Positions 62,740 through 64,000 of a stretch of DNA of 64,000 nt are shown in pieces. The notes under the pieces were generated by a model that made no database searches, was not told where the DNA came from, and was given only the letters and a program-made list of their open reading frames with translations. The stretch lies in assembly GCA_949825025.1 (NCBI GenBank), contig OX463778.1:14098171-14162170 (forward strand). Direction: 5' to 3'. How positions within the stretch are numbered: position 1 is the first letter of the stretch; each line of letters opens with the position of its first letter. This DNA is from Siphlonurus alternatus (lineage: Eukaryota; Arthropoda; Insecta; Ephemeroptera; Siphlonuridae). The position numbers were made by a program, and so were the translations under genes.

Positions 62740-62900
62740 ATGCATGGCAGGAGATGAGTCTGCTGCATTGTGTCTGTCGGAGGTCCAAGAAACCTTCTAC
62801 TGTCCGGGCTTTGTTCGCTCGTCCCATCCATCAATGTCCACCTCTCTACACTTCATCCAGCACGAGATGGTGACCGGAAATACACGAACTTGATCGAACT
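62740..62900 (+). other. GC-richer island with small frame
   Basis: ATG at 62744 opens 49 codons (MAGDESAALCLSEVQETFYC and on) to a TGA at 62891-62893. A second frame is also open for about 40 codons, so coding is uncertain. It does not encode Zic fingers. Could be a regulatory island. Confidence 0.22.
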
Positions 62901-63815
62901 CTAGTGCGAAATCTGACGAGATAAATAAATAAAAATCATTGGAAGTTTTGATGTATTGCGTTCGTGAAAGTGAGAAGGTTTAAAATCTGTAATATGATCG
63001 AATTAAGAAGGCGATTGAAGGGAGTTTTATATTCAGTAAGCTGTACAGTGAAAGTTTTTCAAAAACATCGCTTCTCAAAAGCGACATTTCCAGACACCTG
63101 AAAACTTAAATAATATTAAAAACAGGTGCTGTGGTATTTTCTATTTTCTGTATAAGTTTTTCGTTGTTATTCTTTAATTCCTTCCTGTGTGTCTAAAATT
63201 TTGAAGGTTTCTAAATATGAGTGAATATAAAACTACAAAGAAGCATTAAGTTTTGTTTGAATTTAGCTCAAGGAGATACGCTGCACTGCATGCATTTAGT
63301 ACAGCATATCTGCTAGAACGGTTGCATACTACCAGGGGACTAGCATTTTTGAGTTTCAAATGTGAGATTCCATGATCATTTTTCCATTTCCACTTTGGTT
63401 TTAAGACTTAATGACTTAAAGCAACAGCAAGCAAGTTGATCAAAATAACAATGCCAGGATAACAATTCGCAACTATCCGGTTGAAATAACATTGCAACAT
63501 CAAATATATTGTTGTGCATATGTGACGTCCAGTGTTACGCCACCGAAAGGTATTTTAAAAAACGAAACAGGCCTGGTCTTAATATATTTTAGCCAGCAGG
63601 CTATAATAATACACATTTATTCCATTTTAATTCTTCATACGACTTTTAAAGCATATAATATGAGGAATAATTTTTGTAAAGGGTTTTAAATTAAAGGAAA
63701 TATTATTATTTTGTGTACTGTATTTTATTATGTGTACTGCAGATTTGACAGACTGCCACCAAGATCTCTTCAAGTAAAGGTATCTTGGACTGCCATGCAC
63801 GTCAATATGCGTCTG

Positions 63816-63952
63816 GGGGGCGGTTCACTTAAGAGTTATCCAGAAAGTTATCCAGCTTTCTCACTAACCGCGGTTAGCGCCAGCCTAATTCAATGACACT
63901 ACTAAACATGGATAGTGAGAAACCTGGATAACTCTCTTCGTGAATCGCCCCC
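63816..63952. mobile_element. Small MITE, GATTCACGAAG family, copy 2
   Basis: The left end GGGGGCGGTTCACTTAAGAG and the inverted right end GGGGGCGATTCACGAAGAGA both lead into AGTTATCCAG. Shares the terminal GCGATTCACGAAG with the element at 56063, but the core differs. Confidence 0.78.
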
Positions 63953-64000
63953 AATAATACCAACTTTTGTCTCAATAAAACATATATCTATCAAATCTAT

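Larger units (their letters stand above)
42496..64000 (+). other. Zic: Zic intron 1 (5' part, runs off the window)
   Basis: Begins GTAAGC. No exon encoding EKPFKC and fingers 4-5 was found anywhere downstream, so more than 21 kb is intron unless exon 2 was missed. The intron contains about twelve GC islands and at least seven DNA-transposon copies. Confidence 0.7.

Overview
The window is animal nuclear DNA, most likely from an arthropod. The background is strongly AT-rich, with many long (TA)n tracts, GT-AG introns and sparse exons. The one secure gene is a Zic/odd-paired transcription factor. Its first coding exon (41628-42495, + strand) carries the ZOC motif (SYAARDFLL) and zinc fingers 1-3, and stops at the GT of a donor right after the third HTG linker. 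Fingers 4-5 and the C-terminus were not found downstream, so intron 1 probably runs more than 21 kb to the window end. The arthropod call rests on the odd-paired-like [12 protein letters not shown] in finger 2 and on the genome style. It is an inference.

Layout. At 1132-1266 on the minus strand there is one exon with good splice sites, encoding the start of a BTB/POZ domain of BTBD3/6 type. From about 1.3 to 41 kb lies a gene-poor stretch full of non-autonomous DNA transposons. Three of these are large fold-back elements whose inverted arms are built from tandem repeats: 1829-5155 (141-bp units), 14064-16743 (15-bp units) and 17399-19567 (TCCGAT/TCCGAA-type units). Smaller inverted-repeat elements include two hAT-like copies with exact 8-bp target duplications (7101-7505, 52552-53239), a TTAA-flanked pair, a three-copy palindromic family, and a 548-bp pair at 28208 and 61023.

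Between these elements, GC-richer islands of about 100-350 bp recur every few kb on both sides of Zic. Most have no convincing coding pattern. They contain recognisable motifs: two Su(H) sites in one intronic island, Otx-type TAATCC plus Sox-type AACAATG in another, and a POU octamer in a third. Some share exact 14- and 15-mers. I read them as candidate enhancers of the Zic locus (inference). The Zic promoter region (about 40975-41420) is itself such an island, with three CCAAT-type boxes and a TATA-like box.

Other points of interest are a spliced, apparently broken minus-strand coding remnant inside a TA-flanked element (54226-56003), a nested hairpin of about 130 bp in the same element, an almost loopless perfect hairpin at 8026-8078, and a phase-compatible possible alternative terminal exon for Zic near 46286. 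I recognised no tRNA, rRNA, CRISPR array, LTR element or reverse transcriptase.
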